Shown: in pieces, positions 52,893-62,080 of the stretch | Numbering within the stretch: position 1 is the first letter of the stretch | Layout: the number at the start of each line of letters is the position of its first letter | Source: JAXLYX01 sp046351215 | Lineage (GTDB): Bacteria > Myxococcota_A > Polyangia > Polyangiales > Houyiibacteriaceae | Length of the DNA stretch: 64,000 nt | NCBI GenBank assembly: GCA_046351215.1 | Contig: JAXLYX010000008.1 | Location: 372,001-436,000, forward strand | Reading direction: 5' to 3' | Notes under the pieces: generated by a model | Seen by the model: only the letters and a program-made list of their open reading frames with translations | Databases searched by the model: none | Told to the model about the DNA's origin: nothing | Position numbers and translations under genes: made by a program

Positions 52893-53714
52893 TCAATCGT
52901 GTCGCGTTCGCCCGGAAGGGGGAGCGGTCAGCGGGTCGTGCCGGTGGGCCTCGGTTCCTCGCGACCCGAGCCTGTGCTCGTATCCGACGAAGCCCGTCAC
53001 GAAACCGTACTGCGAGTCGACGCCGCCGCTCTTCGCGGGCGCGTTCCCGACGAGGAGCACGTAGTCCATCCCCACGGAGAGCCATCCGAACGGCGAGCCG
53101 CGTGCCCCGAGCGGAATGCGGAGCCCTCCGCTGACGATCGGTCCGAAACCGGTGAACGGGACGCGCGGGAGCGGCGTCGGATCGTCCGCGCGCACGAGCA
53201 CGAGCGTGTTCTTCGTGACAGGTGCGCTCGCGAAGAATTGCCCTGACAGGAAGGGCACGACGTAGGCATTCTCGTAGCCGACGGTGAAGCCGACATCAGC
53301 CGCGACGTAGCCGCCCGCGGCCGAGCCGCCGCCTCCGGCGCCCGCGTGGAGGGCGAGGATGCGGCGCACCGTCTCGTGGTGGAGGAAGAGGCGAGCGGCG
53401 TAGACGCCGCGATGCGGCGGGTTCGCGTACTGATCGCCGAGCAGGACGGCGGCCGTGAGACGCGCGCCGACGTCGAGCCGTTCGCCGACGCCGTGCCGTG
53501 CGGAGACCTCGGCCGCGACGAGGCCCGGCCCGAAGACGGATCCGCCGCCTTCGACGTTCGCTGCGAGGGTCGTCTCGCCTTCGCCGAGCGAGGCCGGAGA
53601 GAGATGGTGACCGAGCGTCGCGGGGGGCGAGGGGAGCGTCTCGGCGCAGGCGGCGAGCGCGAGGGAGGCGAGGGTGACGTACGAGAGCGCACGCAGACCG
53701 TGATGACTCGCCAT
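52893..53714 (-). CDS. Putative outer-surface lipoprotein/beta-barrel protein
   Basis: A 273-residue protein with a lipoprotein-like signal (SLALAACAET; Cys at about 23) and a strand-rich, Gly-rich body ending in repeated aromatic and Gly residues, as in outer-membrane barrels or autotransporter passengers. No known domain can be named. It lies downstream of the hybrid kinase on the same strand, 83 bp away. Confidence 0.65.
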   Translation of the reverse strand: MASHHGLRALSYVTLASLALAACAETLPSPPATLGHHLSPASLGEGETTLAANVEGGGSVFGPGLVAAEVSARHGVGERLDVGARLTAAVLLGDQYANPPHRGVYAARLFLHHETVRRILALHAGAGGGGSAAGGYVAADVGFTVGYENAYVVPFLSGQFFASAPVTKNTLVLVRADDPTPLPRVPFTGFGPIVSGGLRIPLGARGSPFGWLSVGMDYVLLVGNAPAKSGGVDSQYGFVTGFVGYEHRLGSRGTEAHRHDPLTAPPSGRTRHD

Positions 53715-53797
53715 CGTCTCGAAACCCTTCGGTGCGCGCTGCACGGTGCGTGACTCGGCGGCCCGGGGACGAGCGCGGATCCTCCCCGTCGACGGCT

Positions 53798-55951
53798 CTA
53801 CCTCTTCACTCTTCCCTCGCAGGCGACGAGCAGCGCGCCGCGCAGCGCGGAGCCGGTGAACGGCTTCGCGAGGAAGACGCCGCCGGCATCCGTGAGCTGA
53901 GCGATCCGCTCGAGGCTCGGGCTGAACCCCGAGATGAGGAGCAGCGCGCAAGACGCCTGCGTCGCCAGGAGCTCGTCCACGTAGGACAACGTCGAGTCCG
54001 AGCCGAGCGAGACGTCGGTGACGAGGACGTCCACACGCACCCCCTCCGTCTTCGCGTGCTGCAGCGCGGCCGAGCCGTCGCGCGCCTCGACCACACGATG
54101 TCCGAGATCCACCAGCATCCGCGCGACACTCTCCCTCACGGGGTCGTCGTCGTCGACGAGCAGCACACGCAGGGAGGTCGGGCTCGCCGGGATCGCCGTC
54201 ACCGGGGTGGAGACCTGCTCGGTCGCCGTGGGAGCGGACGCTCGCGGTAGGTAGACTCGGAACGTCGCCCCTTCGCCCGGGCTCGATTTGACCTCGGCGG
54301 TTCCTCCGAGCTGCCCCGCGATGCCGATCACGGTGGCGAGCCCGAGCCCCGTCCCTTGCCCTTGGGCCTTCGTGGTGAAGAAGGGCTCGAACACACGGGA
54401 CTTCACCTCGGCCGACATCCCGGGGCCGTCGTCGGCCACCTCGATGGTCGCGAAGGTCCCTGCCGGCAAGGGAGGCACTTCGCGATCGTCGAGCGCCCGA
54501 TCCACCACCCGAACCGAGACTCGGCCCTTCTTCGACATGGCGTCGCAGGCGTTCGAGACGAGATTGAGGACGATCTGCTCGACCTGCACCGGGCTCGCGT
54601 CGACGTCGATCGTGCTCCCGACCGTCGTGACTTCGAGCAGGACCTCGGGTCCACAGATGCGCTCGAGGATCGGCTTCAGCTCCTGGACCGCGGAGGCAAC
54701 GCGGGTGCGACCGCGCGGGACCACCTGACGGCGCGCGAACGTGAGGAGCTGCGACGTCAATGCGGCGGCGCGCTCCGCGGCGGACTCCATGGTTCGCACG
54801 TCGCGAAGGGCGACGTGCTCGGCGGGCAGCTTCCGCTCGATCAACTCGGCGCACATGCGGATGACGTGGAGCAGGTTGTTGAAGTCGTGCGCCACGCCGC
54901 CGGCGAGTCGGCCCAACGACTCCATGCGTCGAGTGGACTCCAGCGCATCGGTCAGGCGGCGGGCCTCCGTCACGTCGCGCGCCGAGAGCACGACGCAGCG
55001 GCCGAAGACGGGGTCGTCGGCTCGTGCCATGCGGATGTGGAACCAGACAGGAGCCGAGTCTCCGCGGGCGATCGGCACCTCGGCGTCGGCGGGGCCCTCG
55101 TCGATCGCCTGGGAGAAGAGAGATCCGAGTCGTTCGGCATCGGTCGGCGCGAGGGGGAGCGTCCGAAGGGGAGATCCCACGAGCGTGCTCCGTTCGATCC
55201 CGAGCACCCGATCGTGGGATGGGCTCGCGTAGAGGAATCGTCCCTCGGCATCCAGGACGCTCACGAGGTCGTCCACGTGATCGGCCACGATGCGGTAGCG
55301 CGAGAGCGCAGCGTCGGCACGCTCGGCCTCCTCTCTCCGTCGACGCTGCTCCTCGGCGCGCGAGCGGAGCGAGTCGTCCGCGGAACGCGCGATCACCGTC
55401 GCGACGACCCACATCAGGCAGAGGAACATCAGGGACGGTGCGAAATGGGTCACCGTGTCCCCCTCGCCGAACGCGTGAGAGATCAGCGCCTCGGCCGCGA
55501 AGGCACCCAGGCTCGCGATCCCCGCCCACACGAGCCGTGACGAGGGCAGTGCGGCCGCCGCGATCAGCGGGACGACGCCGGTGAAGTAGCCGATAGACCA
55601 CGCGGGGGTCGGGACGACGGCGTAGAGGACGGTGACGTGCTGGACGAGGAGAGCCGCCACGAGCAGCTCGCCCCCACCACGCATGGCAGGGCGCCGCGAC
55701 GCCCACCACGCGAGCGCGTAGCCCACCGCCCCGAGAGCCTCGGCGACCGATGCGCCGCGGGGTGCGCCGCTGATCGGGATGATCGAGAGCGCAGTCAACA
55801 CGCTGAGGACGCCGAAGAACGCCGCCATGCGGGCCACGACCTCGCGCCGTCGCCGCTCGTCCTCCAGGATGGCGTCTTCGTCCCTGGCGGCAGACGCCTC
55901 CAGGAGCTCGATGCGGGAATCCAGGGGGTTCGGCTCGGTGCGGTCGGCCAT
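53798..55951 (-). CDS. Hybrid histidine kinase with membrane domain, PAS and C-terminal receiver
   Basis: A 717-residue membrane kinase: about five or six transmembrane helices in the first 190 residues, a PAS domain (about 215-330), an H-box GVAHDFNNLLHV with phospho-His at about 355, the ATPase (N-box NLVSNACDAM, DDGPGM, GTGLGLATV) and a C-terminal receiver with VTDVSL (Asp at about 646), ISGFS and LAKPFT. The H-box type (HDFNN) is that of HPK4-type kinases. The output is unknown, since the receiver is the last domain; the signal must pass to another protein. It follows a small gene, 2 bp upstream. Confidence 0.93.
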   Translation of the reverse strand: MADRTEPNPLDSRIELLEASAARDEDAILEDERRRREVVARMAAFFGVLSVLTALSIIPISGAPRGASVAEALGAVGYALAWWASRRPAMRGGGELLVAALLVQHVTVLYAVVPTPAWSIGYFTGVVPLIAAAALPSSRLVWAGIASLGAFAAEALISHAFGEGDTVTHFAPSLMFLCLMWVVATVIARSADDSLRSRAEEQRRRREEAERADAALSRYRIVADHVDDLVSVLDAEGRFLYASPSHDRVLGIERSTLVGSPLRTLPLAPTDAERLGSLFSQAIDEGPADAEVPIARGDSAPVWFHIRMARADDPVFGRCVVLSARDVTEARRLTDALESTRRMESLGRLAGGVAHDFNNLLHVIRMCAELIERKLPAEHVALRDVRTMESAAERAAALTSQLLTFARRQVVPRGRTRVASAVQELKPILERICGPEVLLEVTTVGSTIDVDASPVQVEQIVLNLVSNACDAMSKKGRVSVRVVDRALDDREVPPLPAGTFATIEVADDGPGMSAEVKSRVFEPFFTTKAQGQGTGLGLATVIGIAGQLGGTAEVKSSPGEGATFRVYLPRASAPTATEQVSTPVTAIPASPTSLRVLLVDDDDPVRESVARMLVDLGHRVVEARDGSAALQHAKTEGVRVDVLVTDVSLGSDSTLSYVDELLATQASCALLLISGFSPSLERIAQLTDAGGVFLAKPFTGSALRGALLVACEGRVKR

Positions 55952-55953
55952 GG

Positions 55954-56460
55954 CTACGAGCCGTCCGGGGAGGACGTCCCCGCGGTTCGAGGGCCCGTGG
56001 GCGGGGGAGGCGCGTCGATTCCAGCGCGCCGGAGCATGTCGACGAGCACGGTCGACGCTTCGTCGACGTCGAACCCGTCGGCCGCGCGTAGCCAGCGCAG
56101 CGCGCTCGGGTAGTCGTCGATCGCGAAGGCGGCCGCGTGGAGCCGTGTGAGCCAGCCGAGGGCGGTGATGGCGGCTCGGTACAGCACCGAATCCGTGAGC
56201 AGAGCGGCCCGCAGAATCTCCGGATGCCCTCGCTCGTTGATGATCGCGGCCATCCGATGGCGTTGCTTGGCGTTCGGTACGGTGTGGAGGAAGAGCGACA
56301 GCGACAGGGTCGTCGGATCGGATCCGGCCGCGTCGAGCGTCCCGTTCATGTACTCCTCGATCGCCGCATCCGAGAGGGACTTCGCGACGCACACGTTGAT
56401 CGAGAGCGCGTCGATCCGTGCGTAGGAATGACCCTCGAATTCGAGACGGTAGTTCGCCAT
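55954..56460 (-). CDS. Hypothetical protein, SpoIIAA/STAS-like, upstream of the hybrid kinase
   Basis: A 168-residue protein. The core FLHTVPNAKQRHRMAAIINER and LRAALLTDSVLYRAAITALGWLTR has the pattern of SpoIIAA/STAS-like proteins found next to sensor kinases in Myxobacteria. Its stop lies 2 bp before the kinase start, so the genes are coupled. It may act with the kinase, which is inference. Confidence 0.55.
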   Translation of the reverse strand: MANYRLEFEGHSYARIDALSINVCVAKSLSDAAIEEYMNGTLDAAGSDPTTLSLSLFLHTVPNAKQRHRMAAIINERGHPEILRAALLTDSVLYRAAITALGWLTRLHAAAFAIDDYPSALRWLRAADGFDVDEASTVLVDMLRRAGIDAPPPPTGPRTAGTSSPDGS

Positions 56461-56578
56461 GGAGAGCCCGTGCCGCCGTCGCGTCGACGGCCGCATCGAG
56501 GCGAGGATATCCCCGATGGCCTGACCAGGCGAAGGGGGCCTCGGCCGTGGCCGGACGAATCGCGGTACCGTCGAGCGC

Positions 56579-56881
56579 CTACGGCGAGAGCTCCCGCGCG
56601 CTCCACCGATCGTTCTCGAGCGCGACCATCCGCAGCGCTTTTCGATCCATGCGGTCGAGCGCTGCGAAGAGCTCGGTTCGATCGGGGGCGACCCGCTCCC
56701 GCAAGACGTCCATCGTCACGCAGCCCAGCGGGATGGTCCCCGCGGGGCTCGAAACGATCACCACCACGGAGTCCGTGACGTGCGGGCTCCGCTCGGCGAG
56801 GGCGCGGTGTTGCTCGCGGGCCCATTCGACGTGCGCGTCCAGGAGGGCGGTCAGGCGTGCGTCGACGTCGTCGTTCGGCAT
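56579..56881 (-). CDS. Small hypothetical protein
   Basis: A 100-residue protein without recognised motif, divergent from the epimerase gene and 118 bp upstream of the STAS-like gene. Helical N-terminal part, then a strand-rich middle with VVIVSSPAGTIPLG. No ribosome-binding site is obvious. It may be a coding gene or an open frame in GC-rich DNA. Confidence 0.45.
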   Translation of the reverse strand: MPNDDVDARLTALLDAHVEWAREQHRALAERSPHVTDSVVVIVSSPAGTIPLGCVTMDVLRERVAPDRTELFAALDRMDRKALRMVALENDRWSARELSP

Positions 56882-57093
56882 GGGGGGGAGGGTAACGCGG
56901 TCTTGGGTCGTGCGAGGCGAAAGTCCTCGCCCCGCACGCGGGCCAGGTGCAGCAGGCGCCTGCGTACCGACGCACCGACGTTCCTGGATTCGGTCGTCTT
57001 CACACGAGAGCTTCGATGTACGGGAGCATGAACGCTCGTGATGCCGGGCCTGCGCTCATGCTCCGCCGCCGAGTGGAGTAGACTCTCCGGACC

Positions 57094-58548
57094 ATGCCCC
57101 CGAGCTCCCGACGTGACGTCGTCCTCGTCGCCGGCGCGTCCGGATTCGTCGGTCGTGCCCTCGGCCGAGCGCTTTCGGAACGCTACGAGCCCGTCGGACT
57201 CTCGCGGCGCGAGCGCCCTGCCTCGGACGGATACGCTCGCTTCGTCCAATGCGACCTGCTCTCGCTCGAGGACACCGCGCGCGCGCTCGAGGGGGCGCGG
57301 TACGCCGTCTACCTCGTCCACAGCATGCTCCCGACGTCGAGGCTGACGCAGGCCTCCTTCGAAGACCTCGACCTGCTCTGCGCCGACAACTTCGCGCGCG
57401 CGGCCGCGCGGGCCGGCGTGGAGCGCATCGTGTACCTCGGCGGTCTGATCCCGGAGGGTGGCACGGCGCTGTCGGAGCACCTCGAGAGCCGCCTCGAGGT
57501 CGAGCGCGTCCTCGGAGGGCGAGGCGTGCCCACCACGGTGATCCGCGCCGGGATCGTCCTCGGCGCCGAGGGGTCCTCGTATCAGATCGTGTCGCGCCTC
57601 GTACGCCGACTCCCGTTCATGATCTGTCCGGCCTGGACGCGCACGAAGACGCAGCCCGTGGCGCTCGCCGACGTCGTCTCTCTCGTGACCTTCGCCCTGC
57701 GCGACGAGCGGACGCGAGGCCGTGTGTTCGACGTCGGGGTGCCCGAGGTCGTGACGTACCTCGAGATCATGCAGCGCTATGCCGCCGCGATCGGGCTCCA
57801 TCGTGCGTTCGTGCCCGTGTGGCTCTTCTCGCCAGGCCTCTCCCGTCTCTGGCTCTCCCTGGTCACGGGGGCCCCACGGGCGCTCGCCGCGCCCCTCGTC
57901 GAGAGCCTCCGTCACGAGATGACCGCGCGCGACGCGGAGCTCGCGGCGCTCGCGGGGATGACGCCCACGAGCTTCGACGACGCGCTCGCGAAGGCGGTCG
58001 CGGAGGAACGCGCGTTGACCGTCGACCCGTTCGGCTCGTCCACGACGGGGACGAACGGCGGACCGTCCACCGTCGTGAGCATCCAGCGAGCGAGCCTCGC
58101 TCGGGGAAGGGACGCGGCCTGGGCCGCGCGGGAGTACCCCGCCTGGCTGTCGCGGGCGCTCGGATGGCTCCTCCGCGTCCGCGTCGACGACGAGGGCACG
58201 ATGCGCTTCCGCTTGCGTCTCGGCGGTCTCGAGCTCCTCGTGCTCTCGCCCGTGCCCGAGTCGAGCTCGAGCGACCGAGCCCTCTACCGTGTCGTCGGCG
58301 GCGCCCTCGCGAAGCCGCATCAGTCCGGGACGCTCGAGTTCCGGACCGCGAAGGACGACGGCACCCTCCTCACGATCGTACGCGACTTCGAGCCGAGCCT
58401 TCCGTGGTGGATCTACCGGGGCACCCAGTCGATCGTGCACGAGCTCATCATGCGCGCGTTCGGCCGCGCGCTCCGCCACGCTCCGCCCGGCCCGGAAGAA
58501 CGCTCGGAACGGCGCGACGCGCTCGACGCTCGATCCCCGGACGACTGA
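57094..58548 (+). CDS. NAD(P)-binding epimerase-like protein (NmrA/DUF2867 type)
   Basis: A 484-residue protein. N-terminal Rossmann fold with VVLVAGASGFVGRALGRALSE; residues to about 280 are an NmrA/extended SDR domain with IVYLGGLIPEGG and TVIRAGIVLG. The C-terminal half is a START-like DUF2867 domain with LRLGGLELLVLSPVPES, usual in such fusion proteins. Function is unknown; it may bind or reduce lipids or quinones. It is flanked by a divergent small gene and by the thiolase operon. Confidence 0.85.
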   Translation: MPPSSRRDVVLVAGASGFVGRALGRALSERYEPVGLSRRERPASDGYARFVQCDLLSLEDTARALEGARYAVYLVHSMLPTSRLTQASFEDLDLLCADNFARAAARAGVERIVYLGGLIPEGGTALSEHLESRLEVERVLGGRGVPTTVIRAGIVLGAEGSSYQIVSRLVRRLPFMICPAWTRTKTQPVALADVVSLVTFALRDERTRGRVFDVGVPEVVTYLEIMQRYAAAIGLHRAFVPVWLFSPGLSRLWLSLVTGAPRALAAPLVESLRHEMTARDAELAALAGMTPTSFDDALAKAVAEERALTVDPFGSSTTGTNGGPSTVVSIQRASLARGRDAAWAAREYPAWLSRALGWLLRVRVDDEGTMRFRLRLGGLELLVLSPVPESSSSDRALYRVVGGALAKPHQSGTLEFRTAKDDGTLLTIVRDFEPSLPWWIYRGTQSIVHELIMRAFGRALRHAPPGPEERSERRDALDARSPDD

Positions 58549-58679
58549 CGCTTCGGCTCGGCGCGGGCCCCCGAACGGAGCCTCACGCGTTCCGAGACCT
58601 AGTCGGTCGCGACGATCGGGATCCGCACGCCGAGGGAATCGGGTCCACGATGTGGAGAGCCCGACCCGAGATCCGAGAT

Positions 58680-58711
58680 GGAAGAAAGGCCCGAGGCTCA
58701 CACCCCGGGCC
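58680..58711 (-). terminator. Intrinsic terminator of the hydratase-thiolase operon
   Basis: On the minus strand a nine-base-pair stem (GGCCCGGGG with CCTCGGGCC, one G-U pair) with a six-base loop is followed by TTTCTTCC, 23 bp after the thiolase stop. This is the best stem-plus-U-tract terminator in the window. Confidence 0.75.
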
Positions 58712-58734
58712 CTCTCCCTCTCACGCCCCGTCGA

Positions 58735-59928
58735 TCAGACGTTCTCGAGCACGAGCGCGATGCCCTGACCGCCGCCGATGCAGGCCGAGCCGACCGAGAT
58801 CGACTTGCCGAGCGCCTTCATCGTGTAGATGAGGTTCGCGGTGATGCGCGCGCCCGAGGCCGCGAGCGGGTGACCGAGCGCGATGGCGCCGCCGTTCACG
58901 TTCGACTTGTCGTCCGGGAGGCCGAGCTCCTTCTGGACGGCGAGCCACTGCGCGGCGAAGGCCTCGTTCACGTCGAAGAGGTCGACCTTGTCCATCGCGA
59001 CGCCGGCGCGATCGAGCGCCGAGCGGATCGCGGGCGCGGGACCGATGCCCATGATCGAGGGCTCGACGCCCGCGACGCCCCACTGGAGCAGGCGCGCGAG
59101 CGGCTTGAGGCCGCGCGACTTCGCCCACTCGGCGTCGACGACGACGAGCATGCCCGCGCCGTCGCAGATGCCGGAGGCGTTCGCCGCCGTGACCACGCCG
59201 TCCTTCTTGAAGATCGCGGGGAGCTTCCCGAGCGTCTCCATCGTCGACTGCGGACGCGGATGCTCGTCCTTCGCGACGCTGACGACGTTCTTGCCCTGCT
59301 TCACCTCGAGCGCGACGATCTCGTCCGTGAACCGGCCGGCCTCGTGGGCCGCGGCCCAGCGCTGCTGCGAGCGGATCGCGAAGCGGTCCACGTCCTCGCG
59401 CGAGATGCCGTACTTCACCGCGAGGTTCTCGGCGGTGATCGCCATCGGCGACTGGCAGAACGAGTCGACGAGGCCGTCGGCGAGCGAGTCGATCAGCTTG
59501 GGCGGCTTGCCGTACTTCGCACCGTCGCGCAGGCCGTACATCACGTGCGGCGCCTGCGTCATGTTCTCGGTGCCGCCGGCGAGCACCGCCTTGGCGTCGC
59601 CGACGAGGATGTGGTGCGCCGCCTGGATCACGGCCTCGAAGCCCGAGCCGCAGAGGCGGTTGATGGTGACCGCCGGGACCTCGATCGGCAGGCCGCACTT
59701 CAGACCGACGTGACGCGCCAGGTAGATCGCGTCGACCGAGGTCTGCTGCACGTTGCCGACGATGACGTGGTCGAGTTCCTTCGGGTCGACGCCGCTCTGC
59801 GCGATCGCCGCCTTGCCCGCGTGGGCCGCGAGGTCGGTCGCCGAGATGTCCTTCAGGAGACCGGACATCGCACCGAAGGCGGTGCGCTTGGCACCGACGA
59901 TCCAGATTTCCTTGGCGAGCTTCTTCAT
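58735..59928 (-). CDS. Acetyl-CoA C-acyltransferase (thiolase)
   Basis: A 397-residue thiolase with the nucleophilic Cys in NRLCGSG (about residue 93), the catalytic His in GGAIALGHPLAASG and the second Cys in SACIGGGQG (about residue 385). The length is that of a degradative or biosynthetic type II thiolase. It either makes acetoacetyl-CoA or cleaves 3-ketoacyl-CoA. A strong GGAGGAG precedes the ATG. The hydratase gene lies 34 bp upstream on the same strand. Confidence 0.95.
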   Translation of the reverse strand: MKKLAKEIWIVGAKRTAFGAMSGLLKDISATDLAAHAGKAAIAQSGVDPKELDHVIVGNVQQTSVDAIYLARHVGLKCGLPIEVPAVTINRLCGSGFEAVIQAAHHILVGDAKAVLAGGTENMTQAPHVMYGLRDGAKYGKPPKLIDSLADGLVDSFCQSPMAITAENLAVKYGISREDVDRFAIRSQQRWAAAHEAGRFTDEIVALEVKQGKNVVSVAKDEHPRPQSTMETLGKLPAIFKKDGVVTAANASGICDGAGMLVVVDAEWAKSRGLKPLARLLQWGVAGVEPSIMGIGPAPAIRSALDRAGVAMDKVDLFDVNEAFAAQWLAVQKELGLPDDKSNVNGGAIALGHPLAASGARITANLIYTMKALGKSISVGSACIGGGQGIALVLENV

Positions 59929-59962
59929 CTTCTCCTCCGGGCGAAAGGCGCCCTCGGCCTCT

Positions 59963-60802
59963 TCAGATCACCTCGGCGTACGCGTTCGTGAACACGTATT
60001 CGTCGGGCTTGGAGTCTAGCGCGGCGCGGAGGACGATCCGCCCGTCCGTGCGCCATCCGGTGACGATCAGCGTCTCGCCGGGGGTCACGGGCTTGCGGAA
60101 TTGACCCGTAAGGGTCTTGAGGCGGGTCGGATCGCCGCCGCAGGCATGCTCGAGGACCGCCCGGCCGACGATCCCGTAGGTGCAGAGCCCGTGGAGGATC
60201 GGGAGCTCGAAGCCGACCTCCTTCGCGAGGTCCGGATCCGCGTGGAGCGGGTTCAGGTCGCCCGAGAGACGGTAGAGCAGCGCCTGCTCGTTCGTCGTCG
60301 ACTCGCGGACCTCGAAGAGGGGCTCGCCCTCGGGGACCTTGATCTTCTCCTCGGCGGGCGGGCGCTCGCCGCCGAAGTTGCCGTCGAAGCGGTAGAGCAC
60401 GCCCCACTCCGTCTCGGCGACGAGCTCGTCCGACTCGTCGCGCGTCTCGGTCGAGAACACGACCTGGCCGAAGCGCTTCATGTCGTAGATGCCCGCGACC
60501 TTGCCGACGCTCGTCAGCGTGCCCTCGGGCGCGAAGGGCTTGTGCAGGCGGATCGTCTGCTTCGCGTGGACCACGCCCTTGTAGTCGCCGCCCACCATGT
60601 GGAAGAGCTTCTCGAGGCAGGGGTAGGGCGGGATCACCGCGTAGGTCGGCAGGACGCGCGGGCCGTGCTTCTCGTAGAGGAAGGGCAGCTCGCGATCGCG
60701 CTTCGCGCCGACGCCGAGGGCGTAGAGGGCGACGTCCTTCCAAGAGTAGCGGTGGACGACGGGTTCGGTGGTCTTTCCGACGGATGCAGGGTCGAGCGCC
60801 AT
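59963..60802 (-). CDS. MaoC family dehydratase/enoyl-CoA hydratase
   Basis: A 279-residue double hot-dog protein. The C-terminal hydratase 2 motif is YRLSGDLNPLHADPDLA followed by FELPILHGLCTYG, in which the Asp and His are catalytic. The N-terminal hot dog lacks the motif. It hydrates enoyl-CoA, probably as a partner of the thiolase immediately downstream in fatty acid oxidation or synthesis. Confidence 0.93.
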   Translation of the reverse strand: MALDPASVGKTTEPVVHRYSWKDVALYALGVGAKRDRELPFLYEKHGPRVLPTYAVIPPYPCLEKLFHMVGGDYKGVVHAKQTIRLHKPFAPEGTLTSVGKVAGIYDMKRFGQVVFSTETRDESDELVAETEWGVLYRFDGNFGGERPPAEEKIKVPEGEPLFEVRESTTNEQALLYRLSGDLNPLHADPDLAKEVGFELPILHGLCTYGIVGRAVLEHACGGDPTRLKTLTGQFRKPVTPGETLIVTGWRTDGRIVLRAALDSKPDEYVFTNAYAEVI

Positions 60803-60926
60803 GGGGGTCTCCGGGTGCGGGGACGCTAGCAGGCGGAGCCCTTTGCGACGAGGACGTGACGCGGAGCGGATGCCTTCGCCCCGAGGGGTCACGCGAGGCC
60901 CCGAGACCGGCTAGAATGGCGCACGG

Positions 60927-61343
60927 ATGCGCCTCGTCGCTCTCGCCTACGCGCTCGCGGCCCTGGTCTTCGTGGCCCTCGCGGACACGGGGCACCTCGC
61001 GATCCTGCTCTGGAAGATCGAGACGTTCGTCCCCCACGGGGATTGGCTCGTGCACTTCCTCGTCGTGGGCCTCTTCGCCTTCGTGCTGAGCTTCGCGCTC
61101 GAAGGCCGGAGGGTGCGTGTGCTCGCCGTCGAGCCCTCGCTCGGCGCCGTGCTCACCTGCCTCCTCGCGACCGGCGAGGAGCTCCTCCAGGGCCTCAGCC
61201 CCTATCGCACCCTCACGCTGCACGATCTCGTGATGAACGTCCTCGGCGCCGTCGTCCTCGGGACGCTCGGCACTCGGCTCGCCGAGCGACGCCGCACTTC
61301 GCCCGCCACCCCGAACGTCGAGCTCGCCTCGGATCCCCCATGA
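60927..61343 (+). CDS. VanZ family protein
   Basis: A 138-residue protein with four transmembrane helices and the VanZ pattern of charged residues between them (HGDWLVHFL near residue 38, LLATGEELLQGLSPYRTLTLHDLVMNVLGA). VanZ is linked to teicoplanin resistance in Gram-positives; in other bacteria the function is unknown. Its TGA stop overlaps the next start (ATGA), so translation is coupled. Confidence 0.85.
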   Translation: MRLVALAYALAALVFVALADTGHLAILLWKIETFVPHGDWLVHFLVVGLFAFVLSFALEGRRVRVLAVEPSLGAVLTCLLATGEELLQGLSPYRTLTLHDLVMNVLGAVVLGTLGTRLAERRRTSPATPNVELASDPP

Positions 61344-62077
61344 CCCCTCCTCGTCTCCTCCTCGCTTCCGCGATCGCCCTCGTCCTCGCCGGCTGCGGCG
61401 CGCATGCTCCGGGAATGGGCAACGCCTCGACGCCGAATGCCGACGGGAGCTACCGCGTGCTCAGCGACGTCTCGACGGCGAGCGGAGGCGAGCTGCTCCA
61501 CCTGCGTCCGCGCGGTGGCGTGCTCTCCGCGGAGCGCACGACCTCGGGCGGGACGCCCACGGCCGGCGGCGTCGCGATCGCGCAAGGCGAGCGGCTCTAC
61601 CTCGCGCTCGGTCCGCGCGCGGCCTCGGTCGATCTGATCGTGCTCCAGCGCGTCGACGCGGGCGTGGTCGGGACCTGGGCCTATGGCGCGCGCGGGGGCG
61701 CGGGCACCGAGGCCTGGAGCGGTACGGTGTCCGACGCGGACCCCTTCGTCGGCACCTTCGAGACGAACGGCGTCGACGCCGAGAGCCACGAGGCCTACGC
61801 GGGCACCGTCACGGTCACGCGCGAGGGCGACCTCTACCGCGTCCATTGGGTCACGGGCGAGATCGTCTGCGAGGGCACGGGCTTCGTCGACGACGACGTC
61901 CTCGTCGTCGTCGGACGCGGCGACCCGGACACGCAGGGCTCGCCGTCGTTCGCCGCCGGCGACGTCGGGGTCGCGGCCTACCGTCGCGAGGGGACGCGCT
62001 ACCTCGGGACCTTCCTGCTCGTGCGGGCGAACGGGGCGTACGATCGCGGGAGCGAGGAGCTCACGCCCGAGCGGTGA
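61340..62077 (+). CDS. Lipoprotein of unknown function
   Basis: A 245-residue protein with a lipoprotein signal (ALVLAGCGAH; Cys at about 19) and a strand-rich body that could be a beta-sandwich or lipocalin-like fold (GTWAYGARGGAGTEAWSGTV; TFETNGVDAESHEAYAGTV). Coupled to VanZ by a 4-bp overlap. It converges on the next lipoprotein gene with 3 bp between stops. Confidence 0.75.
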   Translation: MTPPRLLLASAIALVLAGCGAHAPGMGNASTPNADGSYRVLSDVSTASGGELLHLRPRGGVLSAERTTSGGTPTAGGVAIAQGERLYLALGPRAASVDLIVLQRVDAGVVGTWAYGARGGAGTEAWSGTVSDADPFVGTFETNGVDAESHEAYAGTVTVTREGDLYRVHWVTGEIVCEGTGFVDDDVLVVVGRGDPDTQGSPSFAAGDVGVAAYRREGTRYLGTFLLVRANGAYDRGSEELTPER

Positions 62078-62080
62078 AGG

